NCBI GenBank assembly: GCA_002347405.1
Contig: DDXB01000053.1
Location: 62,001 to 126,000 of the forward strand
Direction: 5' to 3'
Origin: Rhodocyclaceae bacterium UBA2271
GTDB taxonomy: Bacteria; Pseudomonadota; Gammaproteobacteria; Burkholderiales; Rhodocyclaceae
Length of the DNA: 64,000 bases
The notes beneath the pieces are model-generated. The model did not search any database. It was not told the DNA's origin and saw nothing but the letters and a program-made list of their open reading frames with translations. A program made the translations under genes and the position numbers. Position 1 is the stretch's first letter, and every line of letters begins with the position of its first letter. Positions 40,064 through 46,934 of the stretch are shown piece after piece.

Positions 40064-40410
40064 TTGCTGCCCGTGGTGGTCTTTATCAGGGCGTTGAATG
40101 CCTTGGCCTGCTCGTCCGTGAGGCTGCCTGACTTGGCGGCTGCGGTGATGGTGGCGAGCAAAGAGGATACATCCGGAGTGATTTGATTGTCAGTTTCTTG
40201 GTCTAGCCAAAGCGTGTCAAGGTTTAACTTTATCTCGATCGCTCGTGCGCTTTCTTCCTCCATACCTTGTCCGCCTTTTCCGACTCTAAGCCAGCGGTGG
40301 ACATGAGGCGGCTTCATTTCCATGGCCTCTGCGAATCTGAGCTTAATTCCTCCGAAGCGCTCGTTTATAAGCTGCTGAAGGCGTTGCCGACGAATATCTT
40401 TTACGTTCAT
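40060..40410 (-). CDS. CI-like phage repressor (short form)
   Basis: 116 residues from ATG at 40410. HTH: LQQLINERFGGIKLRFAEAM, then EMKPPHVHRWLRVGKGG. The C-terminal part is short, with no S24 peptidase, so induction would not be through self-cleavage. It is divergent from the Cro-like gene across pR and is first in the operon with the HipA-like kinase (ATGA overlap). It probably binds the shared operators at pL and pR. Confidence 0.82.
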   Translation of the reverse strand: MNVKDIRRQRLQQLINERFGGIKLRFAEAMEMKPPHVHRWLRVGKGGQGMEEESARAIEIKLNLDTLWLDQETDNQITPDVSSLLATITAAAKSGSLTDEQAKAFNALIKTTTGSK

Positions 40411-40456
40411 AGGTCGGATGTTGCCAATACCGTAACCGTTTGGGAATTCCCTGTGA

Positions 40457-40490
40457 GGGTATTGACAGACAATAACCATGCAGGTATCTT
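40457..40490 (+). promoter_or_regulatory. Phage rightward promoter pR with operator
   Basis: -35 TTGACA (40462-40467), 17-bp spacer, -10 TATCTT (40485-40490). The enclosing block GGGTATTGACA...TAACCATGCAGGTAT is the reverse complement of that at pL. It drives the Cro-like gene at 40500. Confidence 0.85.
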
Positions 40491-40499
40491 GCGCAAACC

Positions 40500-40772
40500 A
40501 TGGAACTCAAACCCTACCTTCTTTCCATGCCGATGCCAGAGCGCACGGCATTTTCCGCGCGGTGCGGCACGACGTGGAACCACCTGCGCAACATCGCCTA
40601 TGGCCAGAAGCCCTGTGCCGACGAGTTGGCCGTGTCGATCGAAAAGGAATCCGGCGGCAGCGTCACTGTTTCCGAAATCAATCCTGAATTCGCTGAGCTG
40701 CTGGCGGCAACCGGCTATGTGAAAGTCGGCGCTGGCGAGACGCCATGCGCCATTCAACAGGAGGCGGTGTGA
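40500..40772 (+). CDS. Cro/YdaS-like HTH protein
   Basis: 90 residues. FSARCGTTWNHLRNIAYGQK, then PCADELAVSIEKESGGSVTV, is the YdaS/Cro-type helix-turn-helix. First gene from pR, opposite the repressor. The C-terminal VKVGAGETPCAIQQEAV is encoded by a copy of the dispersed core repeat, so the gene's end has been rebuilt by that repeat. Confidence 0.82.
   Translation: MELKPYLLSMPMPERTAFSARCGTTWNHLRNIAYGQKPCADELAVSIEKESGGSVTVSEINPEFAELLAATGYVKVGAGETPCAIQQEAV
40722..40770 (+). repeat. Left direct repeat flanking the inverted gene
   Basis: AAAGTCGGCGCTGGCGAGACG, about 15 variable bases, then CAACAGGAGGCGGTGT. The same series is at 41204-41252. The two copies bracket the minus-strand gene 40775-41128. 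Confidence 0.78.
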
Positions 40773-40774
40773 TG

Positions 40775-41128
40775 TCACGACCATTTCCGCACGTCCAGTG
40801 CGCGCCACGCAGCGTCGAAGATCGCCGCTTTGGCGCACATGAAAACGATGGTGTCTCCGTCATTAGCGGCCGCGATTGCCATTTCGATCCGAGCCGGGGT
40901 TGTTGCCTCGGTGGCGATCTCGATTCTGCGAAATTGGCCTTTCAGTCCGTGGATGGCGACCGCATTGTCGAGCATTTCGATACATGCGCGACCGTGCTCG
41001 CTGGTGGCGTTGCTGGAAAAGTCACCAACAATGACAGCGACAGCCAGATGCTTGTTTCCGGTCTCAATGATGGCGACCGGGAGGGTGGCGTCCCCGTCAT
41101 TGTGAAATGGCCATGCGCGTCGTGTCAT
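40775..41128 (-). CDS. Hypothetical protein, inverted within the pR operon
   Basis: 117 residues from ATG at 41128 with GGAGA six bases upstream. ATLPVAIIETGNKHLAVAVI and VGDFSSNATSEHGRACIEML, then AIAAANDGDTIVFMCAKAAI: a regular alpha/beta protein. Not recognised. It faces against the operon and is flanked by direct repeats, like a late-acquired moron. The plus-strand frame across it has a good ribosome site (40759-40764) but non-protein-like composition. Confidence 0.7.
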   Translation of the reverse strand: MTRRAWPFHNDGDATLPVAIIETGNKHLAVAVIVGDFSSNATSEHGRACIEMLDNAVAIHGLKGQFRRIEIATEATTPARIEMAIAAANDGDTIVFMCAKAAIFDAAWRALDVRKWS

Positions 41129-41203
41129 AAAGATTCTCCATGTGTTGTGAAGCCGATTGATTGGTCTGCGTTCGGGAATAGGCCAGTGATTCTGCATCCT
41201 GAA

Positions 41204-41252
41204 AAAGTCGGCGCTGGCGAGACGGCGGCCGTAACTCAATAGGAGGCGGCGT
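41204..41252 (+). repeat. Right direct repeat flanking the inverted gene
   Basis: AAAGTCGGCGCTGGCGAGACG, then CTCAATAGGAGGCGGCGT; matches 40722-40770. Confidence 0.78.
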
Positions 41253-41275
41253 AGCCCGCCAGAAAGGGAAATTCC

Positions 41276-41368
41276 ATGCGAACCAAGATCGCCAACCTGC
41301 TGCGGAGTCTCGCGGCAAAAATCGATGCACTCGCCAAGTTGCATCCCAGCGAGGTCGCTCATGGCTAG
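41276..41368 (+). CDS. 30-residue helical phage peptide
   Basis: ATG at 41276 with AAGGGA upstream. MRTKIANLLRSLAAKIDALA then KLHPSEVAHG: an amphipathic helix. Small but with good translation signals. Function unknown. Confidence 0.5.
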   Translation: MRTKIANLLRSLAAKIDALAKLHPSEVAHG

Positions 41369-41421
41369 CCTTCTATCGTCTTTGCCGCCGTGGGACGGCG
41401 TCCCACGACTGGATCGGTGGC

Positions 41422-41685
41422 TCAGTGAGCTTGGCCAGCCTGCGGAGTGCCGGAATTGCGCACAAGGCTTATGGCTTTCTGAATCATTTGCGAACGAACT
41501 TCGTTCGGTGTTTGACGGGCAAACAGCGCTTCTAATCGCTCCAAGTTCTGCGCCAGCACGTCGGCATTTGTCTGGCGGGCAGTTGCTGTGGCAAGCATGG
41601 CGAACGCTTGTTCTGTCGCTACGTGCAGTGTTTCGTGGCGGTGCTTGAGTTCGGCGATGAGCTGCGCAGTAAATTTTTCGTCCAT
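41422..41685 (-). CDS. Hypothetical helical protein, 87 residues, inverted
   Basis: ATG at 41685 with AAAGGAC upstream. FTAQLIAELKHRHETLHVAT and ADVLAQNLERLEALFARQTP suggest coiled helices. No family recognised. Minus strand inside the rightward region, so it needs its own promoter. Confidence 0.65.
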   Translation of the reverse strand: MDEKFTAQLIAELKHRHETLHVATEQAFAMLATATARQTNADVLAQNLERLEALFARQTPNEVRSQMIQKAISLVRNSGTPQAGQAH

Positions 41686-41760
41686 GGCCAGTCCTTTCGA
41701 GTGGTGTGGTGAGTGGAAACATCATTCTATTCGTCATGGGCTGGCCTCCTTCTCCTCCTC

Positions 41761-41826
41761 CTCCGGCACCGCGCCGGAGTTTCAAGCTGTCGGTGTGACA
41801 ACCACACCGACAGCTTATTTTTTTGT
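41761..41826 (+). terminator. Tandem hairpins with T-tract before the CII-like gene (tR1-like)
   Basis: A short stem CTCCGGC/GCCGGAG (41761-41779) is followed by a perfect stem AAGCTGTCGGTGTG / CACACCGACAGCTT (41784-41816) and T-rich ATTTTTTTGTT. It should stop pR transcription before the CII-like and replication genes unless antiterminated. Confidence 0.85.
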
Positions 41827-41849
41827 TCGATTTTTGGCTGTACCTACGA

Positions 41850-41866
41850 GTACCTAAATTAGGTAC
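41850..41866. promoter_or_regulatory. Palindromic operator before the CII-like gene
   Basis: GTACCTAAATTAGGTAC is a perfect palindrome around a central A, with another half-site GTACCTA at 41840-41846. It lies 7 bp before GGGAGGG, the ribosome site of the next gene, so its binder would repress that gene. Confidence 0.65.
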
Positions 41867-41880
41867 AGGGAGGGAATGCG

Positions 41881-42255
41881 ATGCAAAGCGCACTGTTTCA
41901 CGAAAGAATTGAAGATGCCCTGGATGAGGCAATCCGGATGTGTGGCGGACGCAAAAAGGTCGCCTGCGAGATGTGGCCGGAAAAGCCTCAGCGCGAAGCG
42001 CACAATCTGATGGATGCTTGCCTGAACCCGGAGCGCCGCGAGCGCTTCTCGCCAGCGCAGGTGTTGTACATCGCCAAGCGCGGTGCCGAGGCCGGCTGTC
42101 ACGCGGTCATGCACTACATGGCCGCTGAGTGTGGCTATGAGATCAAACCGATCACCAAGGCCGAAGAGCTTGATCGCCTTGCCACGGTGGTCGAGCAGTC
42201 GGCAAAGACGCTGGCCGCAGCGTTGGCCAGTCTGGAGCGGATCCGTGCCGCCTGA
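41881..42255 (+). CDS. Phage CII-like regulatory protein
   Basis: 124 residues. ERIEDALDEAIRMCGGRKKV then ACEMWPEKPQREAHNLMDAC and RFSPAQVLYIAKRGAEAGCH, VMHYMAAECGY. This helix order is like the Pfam 'phage regulatory protein CII' family, which activates lysogenic promoters. The C-terminal helix is probably for oligomerisation. First gene after the tR1-like terminator. Confidence 0.7.
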   Translation: MQSALFHERIEDALDEAIRMCGGRKKVACEMWPEKPQREAHNLMDACLNPERRERFSPAQVLYIAKRGAEAGCHAVMHYMAAECGYEIKPITKAEELDRLATVVEQSAKTLAAALASLERIRAA

Positions 42256-42259
42256 TTCC

Positions 42260-42322
42260 ATGACGATAGTCGATCTCAAATTCAGGGGCCAGATCACGCG
42301 CGAGGTGATCGAGGCGCCATGA
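42260..42322 (+). CDS. 20-residue peptide overlapping the primase start
   Basis: MTIVDLKFRGQITREVIEAP ends in an ATGA overlap with the primase gene. It may be translated for coupling. Low certainty because of its size. Confidence 0.35.
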   Translation: MTIVDLKFRGQITREVIEAP

Positions 42323-44709
42323 CCGAAAAGAACAATAAAAGGGTACGCCCGCAGATCGATACGTCGGCGCTTCTGGCTAATGTCGACATCGTTGCCGAGA
42401 TCGCCAAGCGCGTGCCGCTGAAAGAGAGCGGCGCTGAGTTCGAGGCCTGTTGCCCTTTTCATGATGAGAAAACCCCATCGTTCAAGGTGTCGCCTTCAAA
42501 ACAGTTTTATCAGTGCTTCGGCTGTGGCGCGCATGGCGATGCGATTAAATTTCTTCAGGAGTACGAGGGGTTGACGTTCGTCGATGCTTGTCGTGCTCTT
42601 GGTGCCGATGTGGCAGTGTCGGCAGAGGCGGAACAGGTCGCGACGAAACCGAGACAAAAGAGTGAAAAGGCGGCTCGCCCTGTGTCTGAAGAGAATCGCA
42701 CCGAATGGCACCCGATCATGCCTGTGCCGGATGGCACGCCCGAGCCCCCACTGGCGCATCGCTATCGAGGTAAGTATTCCCATCGTTGGGAGTATCGCGA
42801 TGCCGAGGGCCGCCTGCTGGGTTACACGTGTCGCTTCGAGAAGTCGAGCGGCGGCAAGGAGATTTTGCCGCTGACATGGTGCCGGAGTGTGAAGACCGAC
42901 GAGTTTGCCTGGGAGTGGATTTCGTTCCCGGAGCCGCGCCCTCTGTATGGGCTTGACCGGCTGGCGGCGCGACCTGATGCGTTTGTGCTGGTGGTTGAGG
43001 GCGAGAAGTGCGCAGATGCCGGCCAGGGCGAGTTGCCAGAATTGGTGGTGGTGTCATGGCCGGGTGGCGGCAAGGCGGTCGGCAAGGCTGGCTGGGCGCC
43101 GCTGACCGGGCGCAAGGCGGGTGGCTGGGCCGATTGCGACGCGAAGCGCGAGATTTTGACGCCGGACGAACGCAAAGAAGGCGTCGATCCGCTATCGAAG
43201 CCGTTGCTGGCCGAGGATAAACAGCCTGGCGTGCGGGCGATGGCGAAGGTCGGCGACCTGGCACTCGGACTGGGTGGTCGCTGGTGGGATGTGAAGATTC
43301 CCGCGCCCGGCGACAAGCCCGACGGCTGGGATATCGCCGATGCCATCGACGCGGGTATGCGCGGTGACGAGCTGGCTGAGTATGTCCGTAACAATCTGGT
43401 CGAGCGCAAGGCTTCAGAGCTGGCTTCTACCCCTTCCAAGGCTGACGCAGGTAGGGAGAAGAAGGGGCCGTTCATTCCTGGACTGATCTGGGGTCGCGAC
43501 GGCCTGAAGAACTGTCTGTCGAACGTGTATCAGATTCTGGCGCACCGGCCTGAATGGCAGGGGGTGGTTGGCTTCGACGAGTTCTCGCTGTGCATCGTCA
43601 AGCGTAAGCCGCCGCCGTTTGCCGAAGGCTGCGTTGGCGAGTGGGATTCGACTGACGATTCACGCACGGCCATGTGGCTGGCGCAGCTGAATCCAGACTG
43701 GACGTTTACGCCCTCCTCAGATCTGGTGGCCGAGGTAGTCGAGGTGCTCGGCCGGGCGCATAGCTTCCATCCGGTGCGCGATTATTTGAGCGGCCTGAAG
43801 TGGGATGGCACACCGCGGCTCGAATCGATGCTGGCGGATTTCGTCGGCGCGCCCTGCACGCCTTACACGATGCGCGTCGGTAAGTGGTGGTTGATGGGCG
43901 CGGTCAAGCGCGCTCTGACGCCAGGTGCCAAGTTTGACTATTGCATGGTGCTGGCTGGCCCGCAGGGCAGGAAGAAATCAACTTTCTTCAGTGCGCTTGG
44001 CGGATCCTGGTTTAGCGATTCCGACCTCGATCTTGGCAGCAAGGACGGCATGTCCGGCTTGCGTGGGGTCTTGATCCAGGAGTTTGCGGAGCTGGGTTCG
44101 TTGGCTCGATCTGAGGAGAAGAAGCAGAAGAGCTTTCTGTCGCGCTCGGTCGATCATTACCGCCCGGTCTATGGCCGCCGCGAGATCAAAGCGCCCCGCC
44201 AAGTGGTGTTCTGTGGCACGACCAATGAACATGAGTGGAACAAGGATCCGACCGGCGGCCGGCGCTTCTGGCCGGTGGATTGCCTGTTTGATGAGATCGA
44301 TGTTGCGGCCCTGACGGAAGTGCGCGATCAGATGTTCGCCGAGGCACTGCATTACGTCAAGCAAGGCGAGCGCTACTGGCCGTCGCAGGAGGAGCAGCGT
44401 CTCTTCTTCGACCCAGAACAGTTGCGCGTCGAACAGCAGGACAGCTTGATCGATGCGGTGCATGATTGGGTGTGGGCGCGCGTGGCTGATTTCTCGATCT
44501 ACGACGTCGCCGCCGACTGCTTGAAGCTCGACGCTTCGAAACTGACGCGCGATCTGCAGACGCGCCTGGGCATTGCCCTGCGCAAGCTGGGCTGTGCGCG
44601 GGTGGAAAAACGTAATGGAATGGTCCGGTACTGGTACAAGCCTCCCGTCAAGAATGAGGCGTCGTCGGTGTCCGGCAGCGATGAGGAGGCCGAACATGTT
44701 GGCTTCTGA
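42319..44709 (+). CDS. Phage primase-helicase (CHC2 zinc finger plus VapE-type ATPase)
   Basis: 796 residues. CHC2 zinc-binding domain about 44-80 (CCPFHDEKTPSFKVSPSKQF, CFGCGAHGDAIKFL), a TOPRIM-like part (FVLVVEGEKCADA, VVSWPGGGKAVGK), then from about 480 the virulence-associated E/D5-type ATPase: HPVRDYLSGLKWDGTPRLES, Walker A LAGPQGRKKST (about 546-556), IQEFAELGSL and VVFCGTTNEHEWNKDPTGGRR. It would open DNA and prime replication from the origin just downstream. Confidence 0.92.
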   Translation: MTEKNNKRVRPQIDTSALLANVDIVAEIAKRVPLKESGAEFEACCPFHDEKTPSFKVSPSKQFYQCFGCGAHGDAIKFLQEYEGLTFVDACRALGADVAVSAEAEQVATKPRQKSEKAARPVSEENRTEWHPIMPVPDGTPEPPLAHRYRGKYSHRWEYRDAEGRLLGYTCRFEKSSGGKEILPLTWCRSVKTDEFAWEWISFPEPRPLYGLDRLAARPDAFVLVVEGEKCADAGQGELPELVVVSWPGGGKAVGKAGWAPLTGRKAGGWADCDAKREILTPDERKEGVDPLSKPLLAEDKQPGVRAMAKVGDLALGLGGRWWDVKIPAPGDKPDGWDIADAIDAGMRGDELAEYVRNNLVERKASELASTPSKADAGREKKGPFIPGLIWGRDGLKNCLSNVYQILAHRPEWQGVVGFDEFSLCIVKRKPPPFAEGCVGEWDSTDDSRTAMWLAQLNPDWTFTPSSDLVAEVVEVLGRAHSFHPVRDYLSGLKWDGTPRLESMLADFVGAPCTPYTMRVGKWWLMGAVKRALTPGAKFDYCMVLAGPQGRKKSTFFSALGGSWFSDSDLDLGSKDGMSGLRGVLIQEFAELGSLARSEEKKQKSFLSRSVDHYRPVYGRREIKAPRQVVFCGTTNEHEWNKDPTGGRRFWPVDCLFDEIDVAALTEVRDQMFAEALHYVKQGERYWPSQEEQRLFFDPEQLRVEQQDSLIDAVHDWVWARVADFSIYDVAADCLKLDASKLTRDLQTRLGIALRKLGCARVEKRNGMVRYWYKPPVKNEASSVSGSDEEAEHVGF

Positions 44710-44982
44710 GCGCGCCAGGTGGGGAAGGTTGGGAGCAGGTTGGGAACCTGCAAACCCGCACCAGATGGGCTTCTTCCTAACCTTCCTAACCTTCCCAACC
44801 TGCTTTCTCCCCGCCCGCACAGGCGCGCGTACACGCGTATGCACACGCCCGCCCGCGCTCGCGCGCACGCACGCACACCTGCCTCTTTCAACGTTAGGAA
44901 GGTTAGGAAGGTTAGGAAGAAGGCCGCCAGTACAGGCTTGCAGGGTTCCTAACCTCTGCCCTACCTCGGGAAGGTTGGGAAC
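44710..44982. other. Iteron-like repeats with a Z-DNA-prone tract: candidate phage origin
   Basis: Units of GGAAGGTT(A/G)GGAA occur in both directions: GAAGGTTGGGA near 44720, TTCCTAACCTTCCTAACC near 44771, TTAGGAAGGTTAGGAAGG near 44897 and GGAAGGTTGGGAAC near 44970. The two middle clusters are inverted to each other around a run of alternating purine-pyrimidine (CGCGCGTACACGCGTATGC and GCGCGCACGCACGCACAC, about 44820-44880). No gene fits here. Position after the primase-helicase suggests an origin. Confidence 0.6.
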
Positions 44983-45234
44983 ATGACCGGCACAGAGATC
45001 AACCGCATGCGCCGTTGCTTCCGGGTGGCTGCCGTCTGGGAAGGTTGGAGCATCGCTGAGCGCGAAGAAATCAGCAACGAGATCCGCTTGGCCATCGATG
45101 CCAGTGATCCGGAGATACTCGCCTGCTGGGCGGCCTGGCTTGAGGATATGTCCTGCCTGCAGCGCATGGGCGAATTATGCCGCGCCGCCGAGATGCGCAT
45201 CAAGGCGGACGCCGGCCAACGGAGGGCGGCCTGA
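44983..45234 (+). CDS. Hypothetical phage protein, 83 residues
   Basis: MTGTEINRMRRCFRVAAVWE then SIAEREEISNEIRLAIDASD: helical. The first iteron-like motif reappears inside the gene (GGGAAGGTTGGAGC). Not recognised. Confidence 0.65.
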   Translation: MTGTEINRMRRCFRVAAVWEGWSIAEREEISNEIRLAIDASDPEILACWAAWLEDMSCLQRMGELCRAAEMRIKADAGQRRAA

Positions 45235-45250
45235 TGGCGCTGCCGTTCGT

Positions 45251-45406
45251 GTGGATGTATCGCGTCCAGCCGAGGTTGCTGAGCGCATGGAAGCGCTGCG
45301 GCCGCTACTCAAGCGCGGCGAGGAACTTGAACTGCGCAACAAGCGCCGGCGCATCCGCCGGCTGGTAAAGCAGGCCATGGCGCGCCAACTCAAAGGACAG
45401 CGGTGA
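45251..45406 (+). CDS. Short basic phage protein, uncertain start
   Basis: 51 residues from GTG at 45251, or 39 from ATG at 45287. LLKRGEELELRNKRRRIRRL then VKQAMARQLKGQR is a basic helix. The stop overlaps the next start (GTGA), which supports it. Function unknown. Confidence 0.5.
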   Translation: MDVSRPAEVAERMEALRPLLKRGEELELRNKRRRIRRLVKQAMARQLKGQR

Positions 45407-45822
45407 ACGAGGGTATTGAGGTTTTATTGTCGATCTGGGGGCGCTGGGCCATCAAGTGCGCCAGCGGTGCGCTGGGCTATCCGAGTGTCTCGCCGATGTT
45501 CCGTGATGCGCCGAAGACCGATGCCTTCGGTTCGGCCGTGCCGATGGGCTATGCCGAGCCGGATATCCTGGCTGTGGATGCGGCGGTGATGCGGCTGCCA
45601 GTGCTCCACCGTGCGACGGTCATCGAGTTCTATCAGCGCGGCGGGTCGCGGCGGGCGGTGGCTGCCAGGCTTGGGATCACCCACCTGACGCTCGGGAAAT
45701 ACCTGCGCGCTGCCGTGGAGAAAATATCTCTTGACATGGAGTTTCAATGTAACCAAAATACGCAGCAATTCGCTAGAGTGTGTAATTGCGTCACAGCGAA
45801 ACAACAACCCGCCAAGGCCTAG
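45403..45822 (+). CDS. Antiterminator Q-like / late regulator
   Basis: 139 residues from GTG at 45403. IEVLLSIWGRWAIKCASGAL, DILAVDAAVMRLPVLHRATV and FYQRGGSRRAVAARLGITHL form a sigma-region-4-like HTH typical of phage Q/ArpU-type late regulators. It lies just before the terminator and the late genes, the usual place for Q. Confidence 0.72.
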   Translation: MNEGIEVLLSIWGRWAIKCASGALGYPSVSPMFRDAPKTDAFGSAVPMGYAEPDILAVDAAVMRLPVLHRATVIEFYQRGGSRRAVAARLGITHLTLGKYLRAAVEKISLDMEFQCNQNTQQFARVCNCVTAKQQPAKA

Positions 45823-45838
45823 CCGAAGCGGGTTTTTT
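45806..45838 (+). terminator. Terminator ahead of the late genes
   Basis: Stem AACCCGC / GCGGGTT with TTTTTT, between the Q-like gene and the HNH gene. It could be the target of antitermination. Confidence 0.8.
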
Positions 45839-45845
45839 GTTGCCA

Positions 45846-46226
45846 ATGCCAATCTCAGCACCGCGCCCCTGCCGTCATCCTGGCTGTAGTCAGTTGGTGC
45901 GTGATGGGTCTGGCTACTGTCAGGCACATAAGCGAGCAGCAGTCGGGTCGTTCGCCGATCCGGCGCGCGGCAGTCGCCATGATCGTGGCTATGGAACCGA
46001 CTGGGACAAGCGCCGCAAGCGCATCCTCGCAAGAGATTGCGGCCTGTGCCAAGAGTGCAAGCGACAAGGCAGACTGACGGCGGTAGGCGGAAAGCCTTAT
46101 ACAGCTTGGGTCGATCACATCGTGCCAAAAGCTGAAGGCGGTACTGATGCCGACAGCAACCTGGAAACGCTTTGCCGGCCATGCCACACAGCGAAGACCG
46201 ACAAGGAAAAGAACCGCGGTAGGTAG
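45846..46226 (+). CDS. HNH endonuclease next to terminase
   Basis: 126 residues from ATG at 45846. Zinc-binding CRHPGCSQLV and CQAH near the start, then ILARDCGLCQECKRQGR, VDHIVPKAEGGTDADSNLET and LCRPCHTAKTDKEK: the HNH core (His-Asn-His). HK97-like phages carry such a nuclease beside the terminase and need it for DNA packaging. Confidence 0.92.
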   Translation: MPISAPRPCRHPGCSQLVRDGSGYCQAHKRAAVGSFADPARGSRHDRGYGTDWDKRRKRILARDCGLCQECKRQGRLTAVGGKPYTAWVDHIVPKAEGGTDADSNLETLCRPCHTAKTDKEKNRGR

Positions 46227-46388
46227 GGGGCATCAAATCTCTACACCCTCACCGCTCCGGACCGAGCGCCTAGCTAAATTTTTATGTGCGGGAGTTTCGG
46301 GGAGGGGGGGGGTAGTCATCCCTCCAGACGTCTGCATTGATTGGATACCGAACCGCCTCTGGGCGGTTTTTCATTTTACGGAGCCGCC
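46227..46388. other. Gap before terminase, possible cos region
   Basis: 162 bp with no gene. It holds a run of nine G (about 46304-46312), and a terminator stem AACCGCC/GGCGGTT with T-tract (46351-46371). In HK97-like phages cos often lies between HNH and terminase genes; I cannot identify it by sequence alone. Confidence 0.4.
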
Positions 46389-46934
46389 ATGGGATCACGA
46401 GGACCGCAGCCGCTGCCGGCGAACGTGCATCAACTGCGCGGCAATCCATCGAAGAAGTCGGCTGCCGATCTGCTTGACGGGTTCAATCCGGAAGTCGAGA
46501 TACCTGACGCCCCGCGCTGGATATGGCCGGAGGCAAAGAAAGAGTGGAAGCGGATCGGCGCCGAGATGGAGCGCTACGGACTGATCTCGAAGCTCGACCG
46601 TGCCGCCCTGGTGCTGTATTGCCAGGCGTGGGGGCGACTGGTCTGGGCTGAAACCATGCTGGCCAAGGCCATGAAGACGGCCGATGAGAAGCGCCTCGAG
46701 GCCGCAGCGCGTGGTGAGGAATGGAAGGGTGGCGACGGCATCATGGTCCCCAGCCCAAACGGCGCGCTGATCTATTCGCACCACTGGGTGGTGCAGCGCC
46801 GCGCCGCACAAGAAGTGCATTGGTATCTGCAAAGTTTCGGCCTGTCGCCGGCGTCGCGCGGTCGCGTCAAGACCAGCGATAACCGCCAGGCTGCGCTATT
46901 CGAACAACCAGGGATGGACGCATGGAAGCTGTAG
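46389..46934 (+). CDS. Terminase small subunit (P27 family)
   Basis: 181 residues from ATG at 46389. GSRGPQPLPANVHQLRGNPS is the P27-family start (GRP-P-P--L--L-GNP); APRWIWPEAKKEWKRIGAEM and LDRAALVLYCQAWGRLVWAE follow, and FGLSPASRGRVK near the end. It recognises phage DNA for packaging. Overlaps the large subunit by 13 bp. Confidence 0.93.
   Translation: MGSRGPQPLPANVHQLRGNPSKKSAADLLDGFNPEVEIPDAPRWIWPEAKKEWKRIGAEMERYGLISKLDRAALVLYCQAWGRLVWAETMLAKAMKTADEKRLEAAARGEEWKGGDGIMVPSPNGALIYSHHWVVQRRAAQEVHWYLQSFGLSPASRGRVKTSDNRQAALFEQPGMDAWKL

Noticed and set aside
40772..41242. Plus-strand frame with a good ribosome site across the inverted gene
   Set aside because: Cys/His-rich and irregular, while the minus strand gives a regular protein; the ribosome site belongs to the duplicated repeat.
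46227..46388. Exact cos site
   Set aside because: The location is plausible but no cos consensus can be recognised, so only a tentative region is given.
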